Below are positions 12,500 through 25,700 of a stretch of 64,000 nt of DNA, in pieces; position 1 is the first letter of the stretch, and each line of letters starts with the position of its first letter. The notes below the pieces were generated by a model, which did not search any database, was not told where the DNA came from, and saw nothing but the letters and a program-made list of their open reading frames with translations. The stretch is from Perca fluviatilis (lineage: Eukaryota > Chordata > Actinopteri > Perciformes > Percidae): positions 30,575,285-30,639,284 of the forward strand of contig NC_053116.1 in assembly GCF_010015445.1 (NCBI RefSeq), written 5' to 3'. The translations under genes were made by a program, and so were the position numbers.

Positions 12500-15201
12500 T
12501 TACTCAGACTTTAAACCCTCCTTGATGAGGTTGAGCTCATAGCACAGGGTCTCATAGCGATATGCCATACGGATCTGAGCCACATTGGTCTTACGGATGT
12601 CGTTGCCCTCTGGACCCTCCTTCAAGTAGTCTTTACCCAGGAAGTGGACCTTCTCCTGGAACACAGAAGACAAACACAAGCATGTTTCTCTATGTGGAAC
12701 ATGATGTGTAATCTCTTTGATTTAAGAGCAGCCTGTATGGGGTGAAGATAGAATCTGTGTGTCTTTGAGAGGATATAACATTAAGCTTTTACGCCCAGAA
12801 ACATATCTACAATTACTGTTTTGCCCCAACAATGTTGCCAATATAAAAAAGAAAGACAAATCTTACGGGTAATTTTATTAAATGTGTTAAAACTCCTAAA
12901 ACTACTATTTCTAGTCACTGTTCCATTATCTTTTATTGTGACTATTATTGCCACTATTTATCACACCCCCAAACGGCACCTTCAGACACCGTCTACCAAG
13001 AGGTTTCTTCCTGAGAGGGAGTTTTTCCTCGCCACCGTCACTCTAAAATGCTTGCTCTTGGGGGAATTACTACAATTGTTGGGTCCTTGTATATTATAGA
13101 GTGTAGTCTAGACCTACTCTATCTGTAAAGTTTCTTGAGATAACTCTTGTTATGATTTGATACTATAAATACAATTGAATTGAATTGAATTAAAAAGTCA
13201 ACAAAGCATCACCACATGTGTCTCTTTATCAGGGTGTTACCTCATGAGACAAGGCGCTCTGCAGAACACTGCTCCTGGAGATCTCACACATGTCGCAGGT
13301 ACTGAGCTTGAAGACCTGGGCTGCAATGGCGTACTCTTCCATCAGGGGTTCCTTTGGACATAAAGGCCAAGACTTACACTCTGATATTTGGATCACTCCT
13401 ACTGTACTTCAAGTTACAGAGGCTCAAAAGAGACCTTGTAGACACAGCTCCCACCAGCTATAGTACATACATTTGCGATTAACAGATTTTTTTGTAGTAT
13501 GTGTATATGCAATTCACTTTCATGCTCTGTATGGCATAACACCGGTTTATATGCTTTCAATGCATGTTCATGCATTGAATGAACATGAATTGTATGCATA
13601 TAAACAGGAAAAAAACATTTGAGTGCGCTTCAAATGACTTTGCCTGTACAGCGTGAATACAAAAACTAAATGCATTCATCTGTAGATGTAATACAATAGT
13701 CATCATACACAGCACAGTATGCGCCATTGTCCGCTATCTCCATGTGCTCAGACCTTGGTGTAGTGGAACTGCATGGGGTCGTCGGTGGACAGAGAAACCA
13801 CAAGGCCTTTCTTGTGGAACTCCAGCAGCGGGTTCTTGGCGTATTCCAGGAACAGGCTGTTGTTGCTGAGAGGGGACATGGCGATGGGGATCTGGGTCAG
13901 GAAGTACAGGTACTGCAGCACAGGACTCTGGTGGTGGAAGATTGATAAATATGATCAGTTTACAAGATCCGGTTCAGTCAACTTATGTCATTATTTGTCA
14001 AGGCCTGGCATTTTTATGTTTTTTGACTATTATTGTTGACAATAAAGCAGGCAAAACCAGCAATAAGTAATGTATTAACATGCCTGACACTCAGAGAAAG
14101 ATTGCACTTTACGTTATTATCTGTGCAGTACTCCAGATATCCCCTTACAAACTTTATCTTTAAAAAAACAACCTGAAATCAGTTAAAGATAACCCGATAG
14201 CATTACAGCTAAGACCTGCATAGCAGTACAATGTACTAAGGAAGATCCAGTATAACACCCACTTTAGATCCAGATTTCAAACAGTTGGCCTAAAAAATAT
14301 TTATACCATCTGGGACCTCTTTGAGAATGGGATCCTTATGCCCTTTAATCAGATGTAAAATATGATATTTTCAGAGAGAACATCTATTAGGACTTTCAGA
14401 TAAGAGATTATATCATGAAAAAACTTTGTTAATTAGTTTTAATATCTCAGTTTTTTGAATGTGGGAGCTGGGACAGAAATCGGAGAGGGAACTGGGTGTA
14501 GAGATTACAGAAGATGTGTAGGAAGATTATTGGAACAATAAAAAAAAAAAAAGCTGTAATCGGAGTAGAGCATTACAACTCAAAACACTACACAGAGTGC
14601 ATTTATCGCATGATCATCTTTCCAAATATAGTGCCGGCACCTCTCCATTGTGCCTTAAAAAAAAAGTTACACAACGTCTAAGCTCCCAGAAGTCAAACAA
14701 CTGTGAAAATGCTTTGTATATAATGAACAGAACATGTAAGAAATTGAGCTTGAATTCAAATTCCATTATATATTTTTTTCTTGGTATTCCTAGCATGTAC
14801 ATCACTAATGTACATCTCAGATAATGAAATGTCTTGACATTCTGCGGAAGGAAAATATTTTACTTCAATGGATCTCACAATCTCTGCTTGGTATAGGAAA
14901 ATAATAATGGAGCATATTTCACTTCCTGACTTGTCTGATGCATTCAAAGACAAAATGAGAAAACGCTTTCAACTTCCAGCTACGGTGGTTGTAGAGAATG
15001 GTGGTATTGGCTATGCTGAGCAGAACAGGGTTTTAATTCCAGTTTTCTTTTCTTTTTTTTTCATATATCATTTTTGGTTTCTTATTGGCACATTTAAATA
15101 TTGTCCTTCACCTACTGTGCTTTGTTTTTTGTCTTCCTTTTATTTTATACAAATTAAAACAAAATAGTAAACACATTTTGATAAACAAATGTTAGCTTTA
15201 C

Positions 15202-15251
<50 letters not shown>

Positions 15252-15740
15252 TTAATATTATATATTATTATACTGTATACTGCAACACTGTAAATGTGAT
15301 GTTGACTACAGAGCTGTCTCTGGCTGGCTGGCTTCCCATTCATCAACAAAGGTATCATTTCATGTACAGTATTATCTGCTCATAAGCAAACCTCTAGGAC
15401 AGTGGTTCCCAACCTTTTTTCCTTGGCGCCCCCTCTACTCATGTCTAAGAAAAGCTGAGCCCCCCCCCCCAAAAAAAAAACTAACTCTCAAGATAGAGCC
15501 TTACTTTCTTTTTTGATACAGAGGAGTTATCAGCACTGTTACGTTTCTCCACCATGTTTCATTCATAAAATAGTGATGCCATTGGGACAGGAAAAACGAG
15601 GATACAACAAAATATATAGTTTTCATACAGACTTTTGAATACATTATATATTCTAGTGTATTATCATAATTTGTTTAACATGTGCAAATTTTTTTTTTAA
15701 CCTCAACCTCAAACCAGATAAAGACTTGCGCCCATTTTGT

Positions 15741-15815
<75 letters not shown>

Positions 15816-18800
15816 GTATATGTATATGTATGTGTATGTATGTATGTATGTGTATGTGTGTGTGTGTCATTCAATGTCATATTATGCTTTAGGACAATGG
15901 AAACCTTGTGGTCCCTTTACAGAACACAGTCTGACACCTTGAACTGATGCTTGATCATGTGTCTGTATGTGACTGTATGTAGGAGTGCTGCTAAATTAAA
16001 GTGTTGATTTACAGTAAGTGAAGAGAGGACTGACCTTCTTGAGATTGAGGCCGTGAGAGATGTTGTCAGCAGTCATGAAGGCAGCCAGCAGATGGGTGAT
16101 GGCACCGGCCTCACCACAGTGAGGCCTGAACGTGAATGTGTTCATCCCCCTCTGTCTGGAAACCAGAAGATAAACAAGTATTATACTATGGAAAGGAGAC
16201 ATATATAAAGTTGTAATTGAGGTGAAAAAAACACTGTTAAATTTTTTTTATTATAATTATCATATTTCTGTACTAATACTAAAAATGACAAATGTGTGCG
16301 CGCAGACACAAAGTTACTGACCTGCGGAGCTGGTTGAGCACAGCGATGTTGGCATACATGTAGTAGATGTAGTAGGTGTAGGAGGGGTTCTTGTTGTGGT
16401 TCCACTCCTCTGGTTTGGGGCTCTTAGTGCAGAACATATGACCACTGTGCTTGGACTCATCGTCCACGCTGTCGAAACCGGTCACCTACACACCAGGATG
16501 CCAACGGTTAATCATACAGGGAACAGAGGCCTCTCTTCTGGAAGTTATCCTTGGGTCTTTAGACAAAGGTAACTGTGAAAAACGGCTTACCGTCCTTTGA
16601 GTATGACTACATTTCAGCAGACATTTGTGGTCTATTAATTTGCTATCCACATGTCTGGATATGTCAACTTTGTCTTGTCAACATGTCTCAGGTACATGTT
16701 GTGTCATTTATCCCACAACTACATCCTTAAGGGAATGTTCACAAATATATATATATATATTTCACTATTATGTTTGACAGAAATACATTATTTTGGGAGG
16801 GTATTGCAGTTTTTTTAACGGGATGGTCCAAAGAATAAATTGATAATGCTGAAGAGGGTTTTTTCAACTAAATAAATAAAATAAAAAATAAGATTCAGCA
16901 CAAATTCCTACCCCAGTAACTTTTAACACAGTCCCTAATTAATGCGAGGGAAATCTGTCCTTTTACCAAGGTTCGATTTGGTATCTTGTTATGTCTGAAT
17001 TGTTACGATCATCCCAGTGACCTACAGTATGAATGCTTTTTGTGACTGTTTGCGACTCACATGCTGGAGGAAGACGCTGAGCTCTGGGTTGGTCTGTGGG
17101 TCGATAGTGGCCTGGAACACAGGAAGGAAAATGTTCTCCAACATCTTGCCAAAGTGGGGCACAAAGTCCCTGCCTCTGAAAATGTCACTAAGATAGAAGA
17201 GGGACAAAACAGATTCATTAAAATATTAATTCTAATCATCTTTCTAGCTACTCTCATATCTCAATATGTAAGCATATTTTCAAGCTTACATGGGAGTAAA
17301 ATAGCATTTTTCTTTAACATCATATAAAGTCGAAACTATAATTTTTATTTCCCCTCTGTCTCACAGTAGGGTGAAACTGCATAAAATAAATGATCTAAGA
17401 AAGATTGAAAACCTACTAGATCCTGGGTACTTGAATCATCCATTTGAGGTTTGGAGAAAAGACTCTGTTCTTGACAAACCAGCTGGAGAGTTTGTGCCAC
17501 TCACTGGGGTTGCAGCCATAGATGGACAGACGCGGCTCGGCATACTGGTACTTGGCATCCTCCAGGTCACTGGCTACTTCCTGGTTTACAAAAAGGCCAA
17601 ATCAGGCTTAGATAATATGATGTTCAGTACATAATAGATGATTCATGTGGAAAATTAGTAGGTTGCTAAATAGAAAACAGAAAGCTGTATAATATCTCTA
17701 TCTAGGATGCTGGCTTACCATATTGCATCATTATCTATATTATCAAGAAAAAAATCTAATAAATCCATACACCATCCATACACACACTTACCCAATATAT
17801 GGTTTGCACATTTGTACTTTCAATCTTCAATCACACCAACATTTAACATAACTGCTGTATATATTGTCTGTGACTGTCTGCAATTGTTTGTCTACGTATG
17901 TGTATTGTTTAATCTTTATGTCATATTTTTGTTACACACCATCTTCACACCAAAAACAAATTTGTAATCTGTGATGTTTTTTTATCTATTCTTTTTTATA
18001 TAGAAACTAACCTTGATGATGGTGGCAAAGTACTCTCCACCGATGTGGTTCTCTGTCTTCATGTACAGGTCACGCAGCTCACTGGCTCCTACAGGGTTGT
18101 ACTTGGCATTGAACTTATCGAAACGCTGGAAGGTTTGTCTTCCCTTCAGAGTCACAACAAAGAGAAAAGAAAAGTGATTTAGATCACGGAAGTTTGACTG
18201 AGGGGATGAGACAATAGCAATGATTAATTCTAAATGCAAATTTTGCAAGAATGGCTTTAAAAATCTGTAAGTAGTCGTTATCCAAAAAAAGTGAATAAGG
18301 AAATTATATTTTAAAGATGTTCTTTAAATGTTTAAATTGTGGAATTTTTTAATTAATATATTTATTGCATTGTCTACCAGTATATATAATCCGACAATTA
18401 CAACACCAAAAAATTGATTTCTAACATAAAACCTTTAACCGTTGTTCTCAGCTACTTTTTTGATATCTGAAACTCCTCAGTATAGGTGTACTTACAATTA
18501 GAAAATCAATACCACTTGGATGCTTTCTAACACAGTCAGGGTTGGGGTTATTCTTTTACATCCATCACATCCAGTATTCTTTCCTCCTTCACCCCTCTAT
18601 CTCCAAATCAAATTCTTACTTTGATTACCTCCGCCCACCCAACCACCTGCCCCCTTGATACTATCCCTTCTCACCTTCTCCAGTCAATTGCTCCTGACCT
18701 TCTTCCTTTCCTCACCCATCTCATCAACATCTCCTTGTCAACTGGCTGTTTCCCTGACACCCTCAAAGAGGCAAGAGTGACCCCACTACTCAAAAAACCA

Positions 18801-19642
18801 ACACTCGACACGTCTGAGGTAAATAACTACAGACCCGTCTCCCTTCTTCCATTTCTACGCAAAACTCTTGAGCATGCAATTTATAATCAACTCTCTACCT
18901 ATCTCCACCAGAACAATCTTCTTGATCCCCACCAGTCTGACTTCAAGGCTGGCCACCCAACAGAAACTGCCCTACTTGCTGTCACTGAGCAGCTTCACAT
19001 CGCTAGAGCAACCTCTCTTTCTTCCGTCGTCATTCTTCTGGACCTTTCTGCTGCCTTTGACACAGTGAACCACCAGTTCTTAATTTCGACACTCCAGGAT
19101 CTGGGTGCCTCGGGCTCTGCGCTCTCTTTGCTCACATCTTACCTGACAGACCAAACCTACCGGGTAACTTGGAGAGGATCTACCTCAGAACCTAGCCCAC
19201 TGAAAACTGGGGTTCCTCAGGGATCAGTCCTGGGTCCCCTCCTCTTCTCTCTGCACACCAAGTCTCTCAGGTCTGTTATTCATTCGCACAGCTTTTCTTA
19301 TCACAGTTACACAGATGACATCCAATTAATTCTCTCCTTTCCCGGAGTCGGAAACTAAAGTAGCAGCACATATCTCGGCCTGTCTGACTGACATTTCTTC
19401 TTGGATGTCCACACACCATCTGAAACTCAACCTTGACAAGACTGAGTTCCTTTTCCTTCCAGGGAAGGGCTCTCCTACTCAAGACCTGACTATAACAATT
19501 GACAATTCTGTGGAAGCCCCCACCCAGACTGCTAGAAACCTGGGTGTGACACTTGACAATCAACTCTCCTTCACTGCCAACATTGCTGCAACTACCCGAT
19601 CGTGAAGATACATGCTGCATAACATCAGAAGGATATGTCCCT

Positions 19643-19710
<68 letters not shown>

Positions 19711-22700
19711 CTTGAAGCTGCACTTTCATATGGCTCTTTGTAGTTTTACTTATTTAAAGCTAATGTACTTGCATTTACTACTTGTTGTCTGGAGTTTGAA
19801 CCTTCAGGGTTGAAAGCACTTAATTGTAAGTCGCTTTGGATAAAAGTGTCAGCTAAATGACATGTAATGTAACATGGTTAATCAATTGGAAGCTATGTCT
19901 GTTCACATCTAAAGCCACAAATGTTCCAACAAGTGAGTCACGTACAGCGTGCACATCCAGGGAGTCCACAGTGAGGTCATAAGGGTGCAGGTTAAGGGAC
20001 TCAAAGAGCTCCTTCATGGTGACCTCTTTCCCCTTAAGTTTGTGCACGATGCGCTCAGCATCAACCCGATAAGACCTCTTGATGAAGCGCAGCAAGTGCT
20101 TCTGGTTCATGCAGGCGGCAGCGTGGATGTGGGTGTCCACCTAGAATGTCAGAGAGAAGACATGATGAATAGGGGTGGCAGTATCTCAGTCAGTAGGGCG
20201 TTGGGTTGGAAACCTAAGGGTTGCTGGTTCAAGTCCCCATACGGATGAAAGTATGGTGGTGGACTGGTAGCTGGAGAGGTGCCAGTTCACCTCCTGGGTG
20301 ACCTTGCCAAAGTGCTCTTGAGCAAGGCACCGAATGTATAGGTACTGAGCATGTGTGTGTAATTCAGGCCTGTGTGTAATATGTATAATAATAATAACAA
20401 CAGAGTGAGAAACATTGCAATTTCCCTTGTGGGATGTATAAATTATTATTATTAGTGCATCACAGGTTTTGGGTTTATGTGATGTAATAACTCTGCTTGG
20501 TCACAAGAGGGGGCTAAAGATACACCCAAGTTGCATGGCATAGGCAAGTGAGGACAAGGACAGCAAACTAAGTGGGAAATATAAGTTTAAAATTCAAATG
20601 TATAGAGACTCATCATTTACATATGAATGTATTTGAAATACATGATGAAACTTAATTTTATAAAAATGTTTTAGTACACTGACAATGTTGACTCTTTAAT
20701 TACTTTTTTTCTGTATTTTTCTGTATTAACAAGTGTGTTTTGACATAACACCAGACAATCATTCAATTTGACTGTTGCCTACATTTCTAAGATCTACGGT
20801 ACATGCTCCTCCATTAAAGTCAATGTAAAGATTTTCAGATCAGTCAATGGAGGAACAATGCCAAGATTCCACTTTATTTTACATGTAGTTATCCTTAAAA
20901 CCCAGTCTTTGTGGAAACTGTGCCCATAGTACATGCATTGTTGTTACATCCCTCCACCTTAAATTGGCAAGACGTATAGGGTTAAGGTTGATTTAGTTCT
21001 TTTTTATTCAGCTTTTATTTTCTAAAGCTAAATTAGAAGCAGTTTCCATGCTAAATTATTTTTGTGGTTACCTTCCTGCAGTTGTAGAAGTCCCTGTGGG
21101 GGTTCAACTTCAGCTCCTTCATCTCCTCCATTTCATTCAGCATCTCATGCACATTGAACTTGGACATGAGGAACTTCAGGCGGCGGTGAGTGTAAGTCTT
21201 ACTGCAAAGCGAAGAGGAGCATATCAACACATGAGCTGCACTGTTAGGTGATGCACAGGCCGATAGACATATTTCAGTGTTTAGAATAGGAAAATGTTGA
21301 TTTGAAGCGTCTTGTTATTGTTATTTGTTGACCTTTCTTGCACCCCTGTGTGGATCCCCAGGGCCACACACTGAGAACTGAAATTACTTAACAGTCAGTC
21401 AACCCTGGGGGTCATCCACATGACATCATTTTGAAAGATCTGGGTTGTACAAACATTGGATATGAGTACAATTCTGGAGGGACAACAGACATAACTGAGA
21501 TATTCGAATTCTAAAAGTCAACATGTCAACTCACGTCGGGCCCTGTGCAATGAGAGCAATGAGGAAGTTCATGTCATCGATGAAGGTGTTGTAGTCGGGG
21601 CAGGGCAGGTCTTTGGGCTGATGTTTGTCAGCAGCTGCAGCATCGTTGTACACATAGATGACACCATCCTTCATACGAGCAACATATCCCAGATTCTTTG
21701 GCAGGTTCTTGGTATCAAAGGGGTCTTCACCGTTCTTTGGAGGAGATATGAAGACTGATGGATGGATGTAACATACAAATTACTCATTTAGGGTACTGAA
21801 AACATCTTGCATAAGCTCATTTATGTAAACACCATCACCCTATTGAGCCTCAACTCCTTTTCTTCTCACCTGGCTGCACCTGATCTTCAATTTTGAAGGT
21901 CTCTCCCTCAATCTCACGCATGTACTGGGAGGCCGTCCGTGGGAAGCGCTGGAAGGCCAGCCTCATGTACTTCTCCCTGATGTTCAAGGCACGGTACAGA
22001 CCCTTACAGGACAGCTCAAAGTCATCCATGGTGACCTGAATAGGAGATATAAAAGATTTATCAGTTACCTGTAAAAACAGCTGTGCAAAACTTCCAATAA
22101 TATGCAGCTATGGCAACATTTGAGGCATTCCTTTCAAAAACAAGATGATCCACCAGCTCTCCACTAATGCAAAAGCCTTAATACATAATTTAATTAATGA
22201 TTTTTATTTGTTTGATGGAAGGGGTGGAGGCTTGATTGTCAGTTAATATATCCTAACAAACGTGAGGTTTTGAGTAGGCTAAAGCAGAAATAATAATCAG
22301 CTCCTTCAAAATGTTTCTTTCCCTGCATATCAAACGCATCATGAAACTTAAACCCGGGCCTGCTCTCAGATGAGCTCCATTCATGGGCCTCTGTGAGAGG
22401 GAGGCCTTGTGGCCACTCTCAATACCAAAAGGTGACGTCAAAGCGACAGACGGAGGTGTCCTGAACAAACCCGCCATTTTTAAATAGTTTAGCCAGCTGA
22501 GTTTTTTTTTTTTTTTTGCTGCCTCCAGCTTCATTTGAAACAAAATGTGTCTTCTGGCTGTGGCAACAACAACACACCTTTGACGTTGTGTGTGTGTCGC
22601 GTTAGGTCACGGCAGTTTACTGTGGCGCCACTATGATGACCAGCCACGCTGAGGCGGTACTAAAATCTGCAATGGAAAACGGACGCACAGTGTGTCGAGT

Positions 22701-25700
22701 CAAGTCGAGGCGAGTAGAGTCGAGGCGAGTCGAGCAGGTACCATGTAATGGAAAAACGCCATAAGGTGGTGGAGTGGGTATGGATGAGGGGCCTAATTTG
22801 GAAAATTACACAATTGCTGATGGTAGGCCTGAGTCCATTGACACATATACCGGTAGTCAGAGAAATTCTAAATCTGCATCCACATCAACTTCTAGCCATG
22901 ATAAAGGATAGTATTCCATACATTTACATTTTGAATGAGGAGTATAATAAAAACAAATACTCAAATTTGGGGGTTTTTAGACAAAAATGAAGGGAACACT
23001 AAAAAAACATTTTCACAGTGTAGTTCACCAGTCAATGAGTTTGATTGCTACTTACTGTGATGATTTTACATCAAAGATGTATCTAGGTGATTCTAAAAGA
23101 TGGCTGATATTATTTTTTTTTTAAAAGACAATCAAAGTAGGCTACTCCAAGTTCAACTAGGGAATTTGAATTGGATAAGAGGAAAGTGAACAGTACCCCG
23201 GAGGCGTAGTCTCCAATGATGGCCACTCTCTGGAAGTCAGGCACTTCCAGGTAGGTGGGTGTGTCCACCGCCAATGACACCATAGAGGTACCGGCTGTCT
23301 GAGCACCGGCAACAGGCACAGCCATAGTGCAGGAGCGCTGGTGCCTCTTTCTGTGGATAAGGAGGGGTGATGTTTAATGGTTGGCTTCATCCATTGTCAA
23401 CATTTCTGAAATGTTTGTTGTGAAAGCCAAACAAATTTTGCCCGGGAACCAGACAAATCGGTGAGCTCATATTTATTTGCTCTGGCAGATGCGTAAAAAA
23501 TCAACTGCACTTGAAGCTTTTTCTAATTTCCGTACTCCAACCAAATTTCGTAAAATTTTAATATACCAACTGGTCAAGCTTGTCACCAAAGAGATGGGGC
23601 ACAGTACTTCATTTCTCTAATTGGTTGTAGGTCTATCCAATTGGGTTCAGAGGCATTTTGGTCTATGCCTGCTGATAGACTGAGACTAATTGCCATTTGG
23701 ATTTGAACTGGCTATGTCAGGCTTAAACAAATTCCCCTCAAGAGTAAATATAAAACATTAAAATGTATAATTTTCTAACCACATGAGTGAGAATGACATG
23801 ATTTAGCTGTGCCACAAGCACAAACTGACAATAAATATTCTCCTGCCTCTCACCGTTTCTCAGCATCATCGTCAGTGTGCAGATGGTGGGCCATCTCATG
23901 GTGCATGATGGGACAGTCCTCATTCACATCAAACATTGAGATTTCATCACGGGCGTCCTCAGCTTTAGTGTCCGATGCAAAGACCTGTTCCGCGAAGGCC
24001 CGCATCTTATCATCGGTCTCTGTCAGGCACAGCAAAGGTTCATTCCGTTAACAGAAATGCATTCTGCTCCCATCATCACCATGCAGCACTTAACTAAATA
24101 GGCTGTGGCTATGAGGCGAGCCACAAACAGAATTTCTTGAGCGCTAACTTATGCTGCATGAATATGACGTAATAAAGGCACATACATTACCTGCACATGC
24201 GTTGTATACATGACCAAAGATTGACTCAGCCACTACAAGTCTTCAACGCCAGTTTGGTCCCATGCACATAAAGGAACTACAGCGATGTAGCACTGACAAA
24301 ACACTGTTTTGTACACTCAACAAATATAGATACAAGATGGTAAAGCCTTTTTAAATGTATGATTTTAACTCCAGACCCAGTTTTCTTATCATCTCTTGTT
24401 GTATATTTAGCATGTTATTGTTGTTTGCACCCCATCAGTCAGGATGTAAGTGGCTTTATGTGGATGTAAGTGAGATGATTTTGATTGGAATTTTTCAATG
24501 TTGTTGAAAAAATGACAGGAAAAAGGGTCAAGGTCCATAATGACTGGAGTTATGAACCAAGCTATGAACAACAGTTCTTCAACAAGTGTTCATAAGAAAC
24601 ACAATGACACAGTAATACACAGCATAAGTGGCTTGATGCCCATCTACTCTCTAGATCAAACTATAACTGTTACATGCACTTACTAGCCAAGAGGCAAGGC
24701 GTTCTACTCTAAGACATCAATTCCAGTATCACACATACGACTAAAGAGATTTCGGGTTCTATGTCTCACCCTCCATACTTACTCTGAGGACCTGATAATG
24801 CCCAGCAATAAAGTAGCACCAACCGGAATATAACCCAAAAAAGAGAGTTTTAGAAAAACATTGGTTAGAAAGGTGTTAGGATGACATACATACAGAACCC
24901 TTTTCCTGTGTTTTACAGTATATACATGACAAAATGTAACTGCCAAAGTTATGAATACATTACATGACACTTTAGGAACAGAGACTGCACTATAACGTTT
25001 ATCAGTTAGGGCTGGGTGATGTGACAATATCCTCAGAACGATATACAAAATGTCTATTGTGTAAATCTTTTCCTATATTGTTTCTATCGCGATGTCGAAA
25101 AATCTGCTGTAAAACTGCGTTACGGCAATATTTACATAAGTTGGACAAATTTTCCATTCTTGTCATGTTATGTTAATGTTGCACTAAAGTTCCTAATAAA
25201 ATGAAAAAATACTTAGAACTTTTCATTTGTCATTTATTTACACAGAAGTATACTAAATAGGCTTTACCATGTGGTTATTTCATATAGACCAGAATACTTG
25301 CTATATTGTGATACATATTGTTTTTGAGATATGAAATGACCTATATCAGGATGATAGATTTTGGCCAATGTCGCCCAGCCCTATTATCAGTTATTAACAA
25401 AACAGAATATAATTTAGACATACATGCAGATGTTGAGGATACGAGCGATGAAATGAGACATTGGTCCAATGCATTAGCTCTATGGTGAATGGATAAGTGG
25501 GATTATTTTAACATGACTGTTAAATTGAATTTACAGTTACTTTTGAAATAACGGCAGCTGGACAAAGAATTGGTAATTGCATTTTCATGACACATGCAGA
25601 GAATATTTCGTGTTCCCAGTGTTCCCAGTGTTCCCAGTGTTCCCTGTGCTCCCAGTGCTCCCAGTGAAGCAACACATTAGGAATCAGATATCCAGGATAC

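Noticed and set aside
13727..14039. Plus-strand frames rich in hydrophobic residues
   Set aside because: They are antisense shadows of the AMPD1 exon at 13754-13927.
15682..15947. Open frames with long IYIYIY runs, also at 19553-19813 and 48082-48330
   Set aside because: They are translations of (TA)n microsatellites and have no homology or splice support.
20168..20240. Possible tRNA gene with A and B boxes
   Set aside because: The head has no credible full cloverleaf and is fused to a SINE body and tail, so it is a retroposon.
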